Shown: piece after piece, positions 1-11,700 of the stretch | How the letters are laid out: each line of letters begins with the position of its first letter | How positions within the stretch are numbered: the stretch's first letter is position 1 | The notes under the pieces: generated by a model | The model's input: only the letters and a program-made list of their open reading frames with translations | What the model was told of the DNA's origin: nothing | Databases searched by the model: none | Position numbers and translations under genes: made by a program | DNA from: Zygnema cylindricum | Taxonomy: Eukaryota > Streptophyta > Zygnematophyceae > Zygnematales > Zygnemataceae | Direction of reading: 5' to 3' | Assembly: GCA_037447655.1 (NCBI GenBank) | Contig: JBBHKE010002294.1 | Span: 27,501 to 91,500, forward strand | DNA: 64,000 nt

Positions 1-646
1 AAAAAACTGGGAATGAAAATTTGCGTTATTACAAGCAAACAAACAAGCAAAAACAGAAAGATATAATTAAAAAAAAGGAGAGTGAAAATGGTGACACACA
101 CACCTTGAGGTCAGAGTGTGTTTCTTTTTCCCAAACATGGCCATCACTTCGAAAATTTTTTGTCAAAATTTTATCATAGAAATAAAGACCTCCACCTTCA
201 AAATTGAAAAAAAATCAAGTTGGCAATTCAATTCAAACGTAACTGGTAATTTAAAAAGCCAATCTACTTAATTCTGAATTAATATCGGTGAAATTTTTGG
301 TGTAAAATTTTATGCGAATTTTAGGAAGAAATGGGTGCTAAATGGGTCAAGTTGGGAGAGCATATGCTGGCTATTTCCTATTGGTCTAGGAAGGATTTAG
401 TTAGTTATTTCCCTTTTACATAAAATAAAATTAAACAAAAAAATCAAACTAAATCTGACAAAACCATATCAAAGCAAATCAAATCCAGTAACCGAAATAA
501 ATCTAGCAAATATAATTAAACATAATTGGGACAAATTAAATGAAATTAGACAAATTGAATATAATTTAATAAAAAAAACATAGGTTAATCAATTCATATT
601 ACCTCTATTGAACTCTAAAAAAATCTAAGTAAGTTCATAAACTTAC
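1..646. other. AT-rich stretch, no gene seen
   Basis: The sequence is AT-rich with many A runs and short AAAT-type repeats. No ORF or splice-bounded exon was recognised on either strand. If the CG-1-like exon to the right belongs to a gene running leftwards, this stretch would be its first intron; I looked for a continuation exon (conserved GSL.LF...RKDG) and did not see one. Confidence 0.4.
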
Positions 647-776
647 TTGGGGGATACTGAACCGGATTTTCTTTCAACATATATTTGTGATTTTCCACAT
701 ATTCCAGCAGATATGAAATTTCAGAGGTTGAGAGCCATTGTGAATGTCCTTTGGAGATCAAATTATTGATGTCCAT
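647..776 (-). CDS. CG-1-like exon of a possible CAMTA transcription activator (partial)
   Basis: The minus-strand exon opens with ATG (776-774), encodes 43 residues and ends at an AA|GTAAGT donor (donor bases 646-641), phase 1. The peptide contains SQWLSTSEISYLLEYVENH and ends QYPP. This matches the first part of the CG-1 DNA-binding domain of calmodulin-binding CAMTA factors, where a conserved R/Q-W-L...EI...L core is followed by P..PPSG. The next codon begins with A, so Ser would fit PPS-G. The rest of the gene would lie left of the window or in unrecognised sequence. Upstream, in sense orientation, is a long CT tract that could be 5' UTR or a polypyrimidine intron; no clear AG acceptor lies just before the ATG. 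The family call rests on about 40 residues. A chance coding-like segment is the alternative. Confidence 0.45.
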
Positions 777-779
777 TGG

Positions 780-1870
780 AGAGGGAGGAGAGAGAAGGGA
801 TAGGAAGAGAAAAACGGGAGAGGGAGGAGAGAGGATGGATAGGAAGGAAAAACGGGAGAGGAGGAGAGAGGAGGGATAGGAAGGAAAAACGGGAGAGGAG
901 GAGAGAGAAGGGATAGGAAGAGAAAAACGGGAGAGGAGGAGAGAGACAGGAATAGAAGGAGGAGAAGAGTGAGTGACTGGATAGAGGGAGAAGAGAGAGA
1001 CAGGGAGGAGGAGCGGCGAGGGGAATGGGAGAGAGAAAGAGAGAGGGAGAAGGAGAGAGTGGAAATGGAAAGAGAAGAAGGGAGAAAGGGCGAGAGAGCG
1101 AGAGAGAGACGTAGACGGAGGGAAAGAAAATGAGAGGGTGAGAGAAAAAGTGGAGAGTTGGAGGGATCGAGTGGATATAGAGGGAGAGAGATAAAATGGC
1201 AAATAAAGGTATGAGGGGTGAGACAGTGGGAGGAAAGAGTTAGGATGGAGAGAAAAATTTAGCCAAAAAGATATAAAAAGAAGAGTGGAAGGGAAATTAG
1301 GAAAGTGTTAGAAAGGAAGAGAGAGGAGCGGTGTGGGGAAAGTGGAGAGAGAAAAATGAAAAATTGGTAGAGGATAAAGAGAGGGAGGGAGAGAGGGAAA
1401 GATACAGAAGAAAATAAAACGATGTTGAGAGAGAGGGAGAGAGAGAGATGAAAGGAAGAAATGAGAGGAAGTGAATGCAAATTAAGAGGATGTGGGTGGT
1501 AGCAGGGAGGATGAAGGAGGAAGGAGCGAGGACAAAATTATATAGAAAGACTTTTGGATATGAAGGAAGTGAGAGTAAGAGGATAAGATAGGAGATAGGA
1601 GTAAAGAAGCAGAAATGCAGATAGAAAAAGAAAGATGAAATCTGAAATATGAGGAGATACAGAAAGGTAGAGGAGGGGAGGAAGAGGGAGAGGGGGAAAA
1701 AAGAATAGACAGAGAAAGAAAAGAGAGGGAAACAATGAGCGATGGAGAGAGAGGAAGGGAAAGAGAAGTGGAGAGGACAGGTATTGAAAGGAAAGGAGGG
1801 AAAGAAACAAGAGCAATGGAAAGCGCGGAGGGCAGTGGTGAGAGTGAGAGAGAGAGAGAGATAGAGACTT
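780..1870. repeat. 1.1 kb polypurine (plus strand) low-complexity tract with a 38-bp minisatellite
   Basis: This is an almost uninterrupted G/A-rich tract on the plus strand. Between about 797 and 958 it is organised as a tandem array: the marker CGGGAG recurs at about 815, 853, 890 and 928, giving a period of 37-38 bp. The rest is irregular GAGAGGGA. The long ORFs across it on the minus strand encode only Ser/Leu/Pro/Phe low-complexity sequence and are not genes. Confidence 0.85.
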
Positions 1871-2471
1871 GCACAATATAAACGAACTCGTGAACCTATT
1901 CAAGCGACTATTTTTTCAATGCTGACTTTATCCATCATTTTCAATGTTTTCGTGCGAAACATTGAAAAAATACCAAAATCGATGACTGACAGTGATTTAA
2001 CCACAAATAAGAAAAGTGGCCACCGTAGCGACAGAACGCGTGGCGTAAATAGTTTGACTTGCCAGTAATGTTATTCTAGTATTTTAGTATTTTAGTATTT
2101 TACGGATATCCGATTGGATTTGGATTTGTGTGGTTTGTCACGTACAACACAGAATCTGGATATGAATTTCTATTTGTACATTTGTATGTCCTACCTAACT
2201 GCCAATCAGTTACAGGTCGTACAGTTTGTACATCTTTATCAGCTCCTCCCAAATAGTTTTCAATCGTCACTGTACTTTTCAAGGAGGTTCAGATTGACTT
2301 GATTTGCTACGGAATTAAAGCCGGCAAACCCGAAAGTATTTTGTCGTTTCCTCAAAGAGTACGATCCTTAACCGAATTGAACCCTAAATAAGTAAATAGC
2401 ATTCCATACTTAACACGCTCGTCGGTTTGCATCCGTTTACATGTGAAGTACAGTACTTGGACGGTATACAG
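1871..2471. other. Intergenic, nothing recognised
   Basis: Mixed-composition DNA. A short TAGTATTTTAGTATTTTAG triplication lies near 2077-2100. No supportable gene or known repeat was seen up to the MITE that begins near 2472. Confidence 0.4.
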
Positions 2472-2691
2472 TATATCGTGTATCGCTATTAGAGTAGAGG
2501 TTTTTTCCGGCACGTAAATTATCTTTTCTCCGTGCACACTTGTCCAATTTTCAATTGGAAACCGCCAATCGTAAGGTGAGAATCTTGTCTTTCAATCGCA
2601 ACCGTTGGAGTAACAATTTGCTAAGTGTGTACGGGGAATTTGTTTTAATTGGCGAAAAAAAACCTTTCCAACTAATAGTGATGCACGGTAA
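2472..2691. mobile_element. Degenerate MITE copy, TIR family A (A1)
   Basis: The left end carries a decayed terminal repeat, ATCGTGTATCGCTATTAGAG. The interior matches the interior of the copies at 15593 and 29503: a CTTTTCTCCGTGCACACTTGT block, a CAATTTTCAATTGGAAACCG block, then GTGTGTACGGGG. The right end AACTAATAGTGATGCACGG is a mutated version of the family's right TIR (GCTAATAGCGATTCACGG). The small ORFs here on both strands have no independent support. Confidence 0.7.
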
Positions 2692-3450
2692 ACTGATCTG
2701 TAGTTCCGAAAGAATATCAAGTACTGTACTATTCAACACTTTAACTGTCGTACAACAAAATATGACAGACGAAAACCGCACAGGGAATCGAGATTAATAA
2801 GTCACGCTGTCAACTAAACTGACGCGCCGATTCACAATGCACGTAACATTCTGTCGGGTTAGGTTATCCTCGAAACAGTTTCAGGGTTCCGTCAGGTTTT
2901 GTTTGGCACAAAAAAAAAACGAAGTATAATAGGCGAAGGGTGGGGCAGGAGTTTGCACAGCATTTCGAGGATATTTAGAACGGAATTGCTAATCGCAGTG
3001 ACATTTTTTGCTGCGCGCAGTCACTAGCGTCAGCTTGTCAAAAATTGTACATTTCAAGTACAATGGTTTATTTGCGGTTTTGCTGTTCGGCTGAGTGTAA
3101 TTGATCAGTTTGGTTTGGATCAAAAATTCGAAATCCGGTTTAAAACCGTTCGGTACCCAGGGCACAGAATTAATTAGACTAACTGTGTACCAAGTCTTTC
3201 CCGTATTTCTAACATTATTTTGTAAAAACTTTCATTTGAAGTTCGACGTCGCAGTACAGAAGTATGCACCATACTAAGAAAAAAGACGAAAACCTATAAT
3301 TGTGGGGTATTTTTACCATTATCCACAAATGAGCGGACGCGGTCAAATCTGCGTCTCCTTTCGATCTCGCTGATAACAAGTGACGATGTTCAAAATTGGC
3401 TACCTAAGAATGAAATCATAAATAGTATCGACCATACGTGGAACGAGTAG
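2692..3450. other. Intergenic, nothing recognised
   Basis: Mixed-composition sequence rich in GTAC/TCGTAC-like words. No long ORF, splice-bounded exon or repeat match was recognised. Confidence 0.35.
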
Positions 3451-3454
3451 ACTC

Positions 3455-3530
3455 TTCATGGCGCAATGGTTAGCGTGCTACTGGCTTTATTCAGAGGTTT
3501 CACGTTAGAGTGGCCGCCTCACTTTTCCCT
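3455..3530 (+). other. tRNA-like sequence (pseudo-tRNA or SINE head)
   Basis: TGGCGCAATGG at about 3459-3469 fits the internal A box of tRNA genes (TRGYNNARNNG) and is followed by TTAGCGTGCTACTGG, as in a D arm. About 45 bases on, CACGTTAGAGTGG is a weak B box (consensus GGTTCGANTCC) with substitutions at key positions. Acceptor-stem pairing is not convincing. It is best read as a tRNA pseudogene or the head of a tRNA-derived SINE rather than a working tRNA. Confidence 0.3.
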
Positions 3531-3873
3531 TTAACAAGACATTGCACTTTAACCCTCCAATTTTGTGAATCTTTACATGGTATTAAAGATTCAAAGAGGT
3601 TGTTACTACCCTTACAATGCAAGGCCGCAAAGTTGTAGGTGTCACCCTTGCCTTAGATAAAACACCTTGCCTACTCAAGTTGACAATTTATTTGCTAACA
3701 CATCTCTCTATTTACCTGTAAAGCCTAAAAAAGAGAACATGGTAAGAAAATGCTCTTCAAAGGCGAGTAAAAATATTATCAACCTTTGCACAGTTGATTC
3801 TTCTTAACGCGTTTTCTATAAAGGAGCATTTTATATTCCATAGGGCATGTACAAGTATCCAAACATCATGTTC

Positions 3874-4250
3874 CTAACACATAAGCTTGCCTTTTCTTGC
3901 TGCTTTTGTTCGAATGAGTTTATTGAAACCCTTCATAGATATCAAAGGTTGAAAGCAGTCCTCCCAACCAAAGATTAAAAAAACATCCTCCATCGTGGGC
4001 ACTGAGTACTTATCGTAATCATAACACACATTTAGAGCTTTATAGTCTCCACACATTCAATCATCAATAATCATCAATCATCCTAGGCAAATCCTTTTTG
4101 AAAGGAAGAAAAAAAGGTGATGCAAAACCATGCTACCCTTTGCTCTCCATCACCAAACTTTCATCTACTAATTCGTTCACCTATGTTTTCATGACCTCAT
4201 TGTCAAAATGACTCCGAGGATGTTGTTTCTACCATACTGTGGCACTCTCA
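3874..4250 (-). pseudogene. Decayed Ty3/Gypsy reverse transcriptase fragment
   Basis: On the minus strand an open stretch begins MCGDYKALN and continues DKYSVPTMEDVF. It aligns with the Gypsy RT segment C-V-D-Y-R-A-L-N...D-R-Y-P-L-P-x-I-D-D. Upstream in another frame (about 4150-4090) lies HGFASPFFLPFKKD, matching the preceding SP-F-A-S-P-V-x-L-V-x-K-K-D motif, with stops and a frame change between. The YxDD active-site region, RNase H and integrase are not seen. This is an old remnant. Confidence 0.6.
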
Positions 4251-6610
4251 TCCACGATTCCAAGCGTCCCTTTGTCCAACCCCAGTTATTTATCAGACCC
4301 CACAATCTTTTCTCCATTATTGTTGAGCGCCCTACCTAGTTGCTCCTTTTATTTTCTTATCACTCTGTACAACTTCCGCATATACATATGGTGATATAAA
4401 AACATGTCCACTTCTTCCACTTCTTTGTCCAAGTTCCTTTAATATGTTAGAACCAAAATTAAAGGCTCGCTTGCATAGCAACGCAATAACTATTGTCTCT
4501 CAAGCTATAGTCGTCGAAACCCCCAATCTACCCTTGGACATCTTTTGTGAAATCTTATAGAAAGTCGGGAAAATTGATTTTACCCCCTAAGTTTTTCAAA
4601 AGCAACTAGTGCGCTGCATTATGGTGGTTGTAAATATTTATTTTGCCATCGAGGTCCACATAAGGGACCGTTGAACATCAACACATTGGCAAATCAGTGT
4701 ATGGCAAGCAAGTTGATGCATTGAGCCACAAATCGGCTCCGACTATATTTAAAGATGCTAGAATCCGTAATGGTATAATCATTCAATTATGTATCGACGG
4801 TATGTATACTTTTATAGAGGGCGCTAAAATAAAATTTGGAAAAGTGGCCATGTTAAGGACCGAAAGCATGATATGGTGTTAGTTTTACACTTGCTCTACT
4901 AATTGAGCAGCTTAGTCGATTCTATTTTTAAACACATGTAGAAAAAGGTAACATCGATGAACAACGCACTAGTGGTTTCCTCATGCCAGCCAACGTGAAA
5001 GCGTTACACCTTTGTGGAGTCCATTGTGGATATTTATTAAAACGCTTCACACAACATTATTTGTGCGCTACAACTTTGTTACCAATCAAGGCGTTTGGTG
5101 ACAAAGATTAGTGCATATATTATGGAGTGATACTTAAAATTGAGGTACGATTTTATTGTAGATTTCATTTTTCATGTTCATCAATGTGTTAACTCCAATT
5201 AACACAACTTTGAAGCGATGTTACAAAATTTTGATTGTTTTGTTCTATATTTTTTTGAGTTTTGGCCATATAAATTTTGCACATTCGGGTCAATTTTGGT
5301 TTTTACTTCTATCCCAAATGCCTAAATTGTTGATTAAGAGTTCTCTACTTTTAGTGGCATTTTGGGTGGTCTTGTATTAAGTCTGTCTCGGGGAGGAAGG
5401 TAGAGGATAAAAAAGTGTCTCTTGGAGCAACAAAAATTGGAAGCACAATAGTGGAGCGTTATCCTGCATCGATTGAAACTTGATTGATTTTCTTTTGATG
5501 AGAACATAAAATCACAAATTCCCCTTACTCATCTTTTTTACTTGAATTATAATTGATCGATTTGCTTTCAACGAGACGATATATTGATTGATTTCCGTTA
5601 CGTATCGTTTTTTATTGAAACATATTTTGCTGTACTTTGATCAAGACTCTCGAGGTATTTTATTTTTTTGTGGTAATAATGTTTAGTAATGCTACAATAT
5701 CGATAATTGTTTGCCCAACATACCCATTGAGGGGGGGATCCTTGTTACCAATGTGAATGGTAATAACGAACAAGCGTCAACATTTCTACTATGTTTTAAG
5801 AGTCTTGGGAGGAGGGCACTTTGGTACTGCTTGTTGTTGAGCATTTATTTGGTAATCTGTCCGCTTCCTAAGAGCGGTCCAATGAGTTTTTGCTAAATTA
5901 AAAGGGGTTTTTACATTTGATTTTGGTTACACTACATGCATGTCATACGAGTTCTTAACACATAATTTTGATTTAGCCTATGTTCGTAATTTTTTGTGGA
6001 GGCATTTTAGGGTGAGTTATTTGCTTTGGTTCTAGTTGTTTAGTGCAAAGTGTTAGGGTTTTCATTATTTTTTCACTTATATAAGTTTTGCCTTTACATG
6101 TCATTCCAACCTACTCTAAATTAGGAGTGTTCTTACGAAGCTTAACTGAACTATAACACCAGTAAACACTGCCTCCTCTAAACATAACCCGTTCTACTCA
6201 AACTTGTATGATTAAAATTGAGACCCCTGCCGATTCCACGAACCGAAAAGCGCCAATTCCGATTCGAGATGATACCCAACACCACAAATCTCCATCGAAC
6301 GATTTTGCGATACGATACGCCGTCGAGACGCTAAAGGTTAAAGCATACAACCAAAAAGCGGTGAGCGTTTTATGCAACGTTTTTGTAAAAGTCAACGAAG
6401 TATACAAATCGTATAGTATACGTTTTGCATTTAATATAACACCGCACGTGCGACGAGCAAAATAGAAAAGGGAATGATTGTCGTGGACTCCAGCAGCCAA
6501 TTACAAGCGAGAAAAACGTCACGGACAAAGCGCACTTTTTGTGCTTACTACTAAAAATATAAAATATATATGTTTCCGAAAGAAATTTTAAATTCATTTA
6601 AACTTTACAC
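4251..6610. other. 2.4 kb without a recognisable gene
   Basis: AT-rich DNA with short unsupported ORFs. Around 4700-4745 the plus strand encodes GKQVDALSHKSAP, loosely like the Gypsy RT/RNase H to integrase linker (VADALSRKSA). It may be further Gypsy debris, but the match is too short to claim. Confidence 0.35.
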
Positions 6611-7167
6611 TACACCGTCAATCGCTATTAGAGTATATAACGCCAATTCGGTGCGCTTTAAAAAAAAAAAAAAACCTGAAATACAATCCATAATTTTATT
6701 TTTTCCATTATTCTAATTAGGTTTTTTTTTCAATTAGCGTTAATAAGGAAAGTACACTGCGATGGAAATAGTGTGGCGTACGGACAGGGAATATTCGTAC
6801 GAAATGGTACTTTTTGAATTAGGAAAGCATAAAAAGACACTTAACATTATTGCGCACACATGTGAATGTGCACTGGAAGAAAGAGACGCAAACTCGTCGA
6901 CAAAAATCATGTTCTCATATGTTCGTCCGTCGACTGTGTGAACAGCGCGACGGCGTACGAATTTTCAGATTTTGTACGGCTACACAGATTAATGTAGACA
7001 TCGAAAGGGCGGGCATTTATTATTCAGGACAACCCAAATTATAGTTAGGGATTAATTAGTATATATATATATTTTTTCAAAAAATAATAATTCCCGATTA
7101 GTGTTAATAACACTAATTTTTTTTTTACGCTATTTATTCCTTTACTCTAATAGCGATTGACGGTGTA
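6611..7167. mobile_element. MITE of TIR family A, 557 bp, both ends present (A2)
   Basis: The left TIR (6611-6635) reads TACACCGTCAATCGCTATTA then GAGTA. The right TIR (7143-7167) is its exact reverse complement. No transposase ORF lies inside. A central segment (about 6846-7025: GTGAATGTGCACTGG, CGACTGTGTGAA, TTTTGTACGG, GGCATTTATTATTC) is similar to 29190-29370 upstream of the right TIR at 29475, so these two form a longer subfamily distinct from the 220-bp copies. Confidence 0.8.
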
Positions 7168-8349
7168 GTATTTAAACCTTTTTTAGTATTTTTATACTCT
7201 CGAAATCATAGTTGTTCACACCGTTTAGTGCGAACGATTCAATCGCGACAAATTATACGTAACGAACGCATTGAACGTCTTGAAATAATAGTAAAAATCG
7301 TTAATGAATTTTCGTCCGTACTATTTCGTACATGTAATCAAAAATGAATTTTACATAATACCTCAATTTGTAGGTTTCCCGTTACAAATGCGAAATAGGC
7401 TATAATGGAAGAGCGTAGAGCCAGGCTCTAATCTCGGCCAACGAAATATTTTTGTCAAATTCCGTCTGTCTCATTCTATCTGGCAGATTCCTGACAGATT
7501 TTAACATTCCATGGCGGCTTCTTTCAAAAATAATTGAAGAAGACGTTTGTACATTTTTCAAACTTACCGCGCGCAAATAGCGTGACATTTCAAACGTCTC
7601 TTTTCGAAAATGTCCGTACATTGTCGAAAAAATGACGTACATGTTCCATGAAATTTCTGTTCAGTTAACTGGACATAAAATACTAATAACTGCGACGTCT
7701 GTTTTCGTCAAATTCCGTACGTTACCGTAAAATTCTGTACATTTTGCGGGAAACGCTGTACTTTTCACGTAAATTGTTCGTACAGTTTACCGGACAGAAA
7801 GTATATCGCGATTTTTTGCGATTTTTTCAACAGTCACGAATTGTACGTTTCAATCGGAAAAAAGAAAAAAATCGCACGATCTGAACAACAGCGCTCGAAA
7901 TACTTAAATGCTTAATAAAACAAAAATTACGACGTCGTACGTTACGGGGAAGACGTTTTTTATTTTTTCCGTACATTTTCCAAATTTCTTCATGACGTAG
8001 AAACATTTTGCCACGTCATCAATTTTCGAAACGCTCGCTCCGATAAAACCGGCCAATCAGAATCGACGTCATTTTGGACATGTCAGCCGCCGCTTCCTAT
8101 TGGTCCCCAATTTATTTTTAAAAAAAGGTCCCTGCGTATTTTGTCGTATCTGAGAAGGCGTCCGCCACGTCTGCCAAATTTCTGTCGCCTACACGTTTTA
8201 TTTTGTCGTATTATGAGGTGTTCATGACCGTACAGTGCTCGTGCAGAACAATGCACTAACAGACAAATGGTTGTACTTTGTACGAAGGAGACCTTTTCTC
8301 TCCCTGCTTTCGAGTATGAAAACCACCGCCCTCCTCCCTTCAATCACCG
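7168..8349. other. Intergenic region upstream of the membrane-protein gene
   Basis: No gene recognised. The sequence is unusually rich in TCGTAC/CGTACG/CCGTAC words. Small ORFs on both strands have no recognisable content. Confidence 0.35.
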
Positions 8350-8525
8350 CTACCTCTCCCTCCACCCCCCCCAGCCTCTCCCTCCACCCCTCGACTCTCT
8401 CCATCTACCCTTCCGGCCTCTCTCTCTACCCCTCCACTCTCTCCCTCTAACCCGAAAGCCTCTCTCTCTACCTCTCCAGCCCCTCCCTCTACCCCCCTCC
8501 ACTCTCTCCCTCTACCCCGGCCTCC
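8350..8525. repeat. CT-rich minisatellite-like tract
   Basis: Pyrimidine-rich plus strand made of related segments alternating CCTCTCCCTCTACCCC with CCACTCTCTCCCTCTA; spacing is irregular. It lies just upstream of the TATA box at 8561. Such CT tracts are common in plant promoters, but that role is inference. Confidence 0.7.
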
Positions 8526-8560
8526 TCCTAAAAGACTCAGAAATCTGCTTCTTTGCCCCT

Positions 8561-8568
8561 TATATAAA
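8561..8568 (+). promoter_or_regulatory. Putative TATA box of the membrane-protein gene
   Basis: TATATAAA lies about 205 bases before the ATG at 8774, between the CT tract and the degenerate TATACCC repeat. Position and sequence suit a TATA box. The start site itself is not determined. Confidence 0.45.
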
Positions 8569-8578
8569 TCCAAATAAT

Positions 8579-8695
8579 ACCCAATTATACCCCGTTTAAA
8601 CCCATTTCACCCCGTTTATACCCATTTCTATCCCGTTTATACCCTTTTTTACCCCGTTTATACCCGTTTATACCCTACTTTACCCCAATTTCAAC
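8579..8695 (+). repeat. Degenerate ~18-bp repeat in the presumed 5' UTR
   Basis: About six imperfect units of the type CCCCGTTTATACCCATTT follow one another. If the TATA box at 8561 is used, most of this lies in the 5' UTR. Individual units differ by small indels. Confidence 0.6.
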
Positions 8696-8773
8696 ATTTT
8701 TTTTATATTTTTCAACAGTTTTTTGGCGTTTAGTTAATTTTTAGGCAATTTTCAAAGATTTTGGGTCGAAGTT

Positions 8774-11700
8774 ATGGGGTCCAAAAGGGGTGTAATTTTG
8801 TCGGTTTGCACATTTTTGGCAGTATCTGCGGTGTCCTTTTCTGCCATTGGTGGAGTCAGCGGGTGCCAGCTGGAAGAGGGAGCTCGCACGTGCGGGATGA
8901 TGGCAGGGGATGACGTGGCAAGCTTGGAGAGGTGTTTGGAGGAGTGCGAGGTGAGGGGGAATAGCGGAAAGAAAAGAGGGAGAGGAAGGGAGGGAGAGGG
9001 AGAGAGAGGGAGGAAAAGGCAGGGGAGGGAGGGGAGGGATAGAGGAGGGAGGAGAGGTATTAAAACTGAAATAATTAGGAAGTATTGGAAACTGGGAAAG
9101 AAAGATGGTGAGCTAGGGGATAAGAGAGAGGGGGGAGGGGGAGGAGGGGGGAGAGGAGGGGGGGGGTAGTTAAACTGAAAAAATTAGGAAGTATTATTAA
9201 TTGGAAACTGGGAAAGAAAGATGGTGGGGTAGGGGATAAGAGAGGGAGGAGGAGGGAGAGGAGGGGGAAGAGGAGGGGAATGAGGAGGGGTAGGGTGAGG
9301 GTGAGGGGGAGGGAGAGGGAACGAGAGTGAGTGGGAAGAGAGGAGAGGAGGGAAAATAGAAAGGGGGAAAGAGGAGGAGAAGAGAGTGGAAATAAAAAGA
9401 AAGGAGGTGGATTGGAGGGGGGAGAGAGGGAAATACGGCGAAGGAGAGGGAGGGGAGAGGACGGAGAGGGAGAGGTGGAAGAGAGAAAGATGATGGGTAT
9501 AGGGAAAGAAGGGAAGAGAGGAGGGAGGGAGAGAGAGGTTGTGGAATTTTAAAGTGTGTTTACATCTTCTGGTTTCTTTACCCCTTCACTGATCTTTTAT
9601 TTTTCTTTCTCTTTCCTTTTTTATTTTTTTGCTACTTGCCCTTTTTTCTTTTCTTTTTTCTTTCTTCTTTCTTTCCCATTTTTGTTTTTTGATAAATAAA
9701 TATTGTATGAAATATAAATATTTAGGTGTTTATTGTAGCACCAAAAAAACTAAACATCTTCCACATTATAAATCGTAAGGAAGAGGGAGAAGTTTAGGAA
9801 TTATTATTTATTAATATATAAATTAAGATTAAATTAATTTGAATCAAATTAAATTAAACTGAATTAACTTCAAATAGTTTATTAATTTGTGGGTTTTTAG
9901 GAGTTGGGTAAAAGCAGTATTTTAACTTTTTTTGATTCAACAACATTTTTAAATACAGTAGAATTTCACTAGATAGTATTTTAAAATATGTTTTATTAAT
10001 CCTTTTCTTTTTTTTTCACTTTCGTGATTTTCTTTTTAAATAAAATGAAAAAATGAGTAAAATATAAAACAAGAATGTAAATAATGAAATAAAAGCAATT
10101 TTAGAAAAACATAACAGTAAGAAAAAGAAAATCCAATTTAAAAAATAAACAAATAAATTAATGAAGAAAGGGTACAGGAAAAGAGAAAAAAAATCTCCCC
10201 CCCCCCCCCCCACCTCAAAAAAAAGTAATAATAATTGACTTCGCTTTCTTTTTCATTTTCTTTCCTTCCGCTTTTTCTTTTCCGATAATTATTTCTTTTT
10301 ATTATAATTAACCCCTTTATTTATTTCTTTATTATTATTATTTTTTTTTTCGGGCAGGTATGCGCCGAACTTTTCCCCTCGTGCGCATCTTTCACTTTCC
10401 AATTCTCTCCCCCCGGGGCAGGTACAGGACGCTCTCTCTCTCTCCCTCCCTCTCCCTCTCTTCATCTCCCTCCCTCGCTCTCTCCCTCTCTCTCCTCCCG
10501 TTTCTCTCCCTATCTCTCCCTCCCCCTCTCTTTCCTCTCTCTCCTTTCTCTCTCTCCCTCCCGTTTCTCTCCCTCTCTCTCCCTCTCCCTCTCTTTCCTC
10601 TCTCTCCTTCCTCTCTCTCCCTCAATTCCTCCCTTTCCTTCCCTCCCTTTCCTTCCCTCCCTCTTCTCTCCCTCCCCTGTCGCGCTGTCTTCTTCCTTTC
10701 CCTTTCCTTCTCTTTTCCCCCCCCTCCCTTTCCTGTTTGAAGCCCTTCCTTCGCTCCCCACTTTCTCAATTCTCCCTCTCTCTGCCAGTCCTCTCTCCTC
10801 TCCCCTTCCCCCTCCTCTCCCCCTCGCCCAATCCTTTTCCTCCACCCTGTCTCTCTCTCCCCTCCCCCCAGACCTTTCCCTTCCCCCCCTTCCCCCCCTC
10901 TCCCCCTCCTGTCTCTCCCATTCCCCCCAACGTTTAGTTTCCCCTTCCCCTCCCTCTCCTCCTCCTCCCTTCTTCCCTCCCCCCTCCCCCCTTCCCCCTT
11001 CCCCCTCTCCCCCCCCCCCCCCTCTCCCCCTTCTTGCCTTCTCCCCCTCCTCCCACCCATGTCCGATTTTTTTCCCAAAAACTCATACCCCCCTCCCCCT
11101 CCCCCTCCCCCCCCTCCCCCCCCCCCCCCCTCCCCTCCCCTCCCCTCCCCTCCCCCCCCCTCCCCCCCCCTCCCTTCTCCCCCCCCTTTCTACAGCTTCC
11201 AATTTTGTCCTTTTCTGCACCAACAAATGTTCTTCAACGGATCTTCAAATCGCGCCGACCGACGAATCAGATTCCGTCGCGCTCCAGAAAACGACAAAAA
11301 ACACTGACGGAATTCTGAAACTGAAAGTCCGCGCCGAAACCCTCCGCCGACAAACTCTGGCGGAGGATGCGGGTGACGTCATCGAGTCGAAAGATGACGT
11401 CAGCAAGTCAGAAAATGACGTCACGGCGGAGAAAACGACAAATGTCGACGACGTTTCTCCGAGCGCGTGCGACGAAGCGCGGACGGTGGGACAAAAAAGC
11501 GGCGCGTACGACGCTTGTCGTATTCGGGTCGACCGAAGTGACTATGTACGGTCCGTACAACCGGGGATGTCTGACGTGGCACGAGTGTTGATGAGCGAAA
11601 ATTTTGTCGTGAAGCTCGTTCCCCAATCGGATACGATATTCGATCCGACGATCGCTAACGTCACGACAAAAACAGATGCGACAAAAGTCGATGTTACAGA

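Noticed and set aside
615-1202. 195-codon minus-strand ORF across the CT/GA tract taken as one protein
   Set aside because: Only the last ~43 codons look coding; the rest is Ser/Leu/Pro/Phe translation of a polypyrimidine repeat.
10392-11078. 228-codon Arg/Glu/Gly-rich minus-strand ORF
   Set aside because: Antisense translation of the polypyrimidine intron 2; no start context, domain or complexity.
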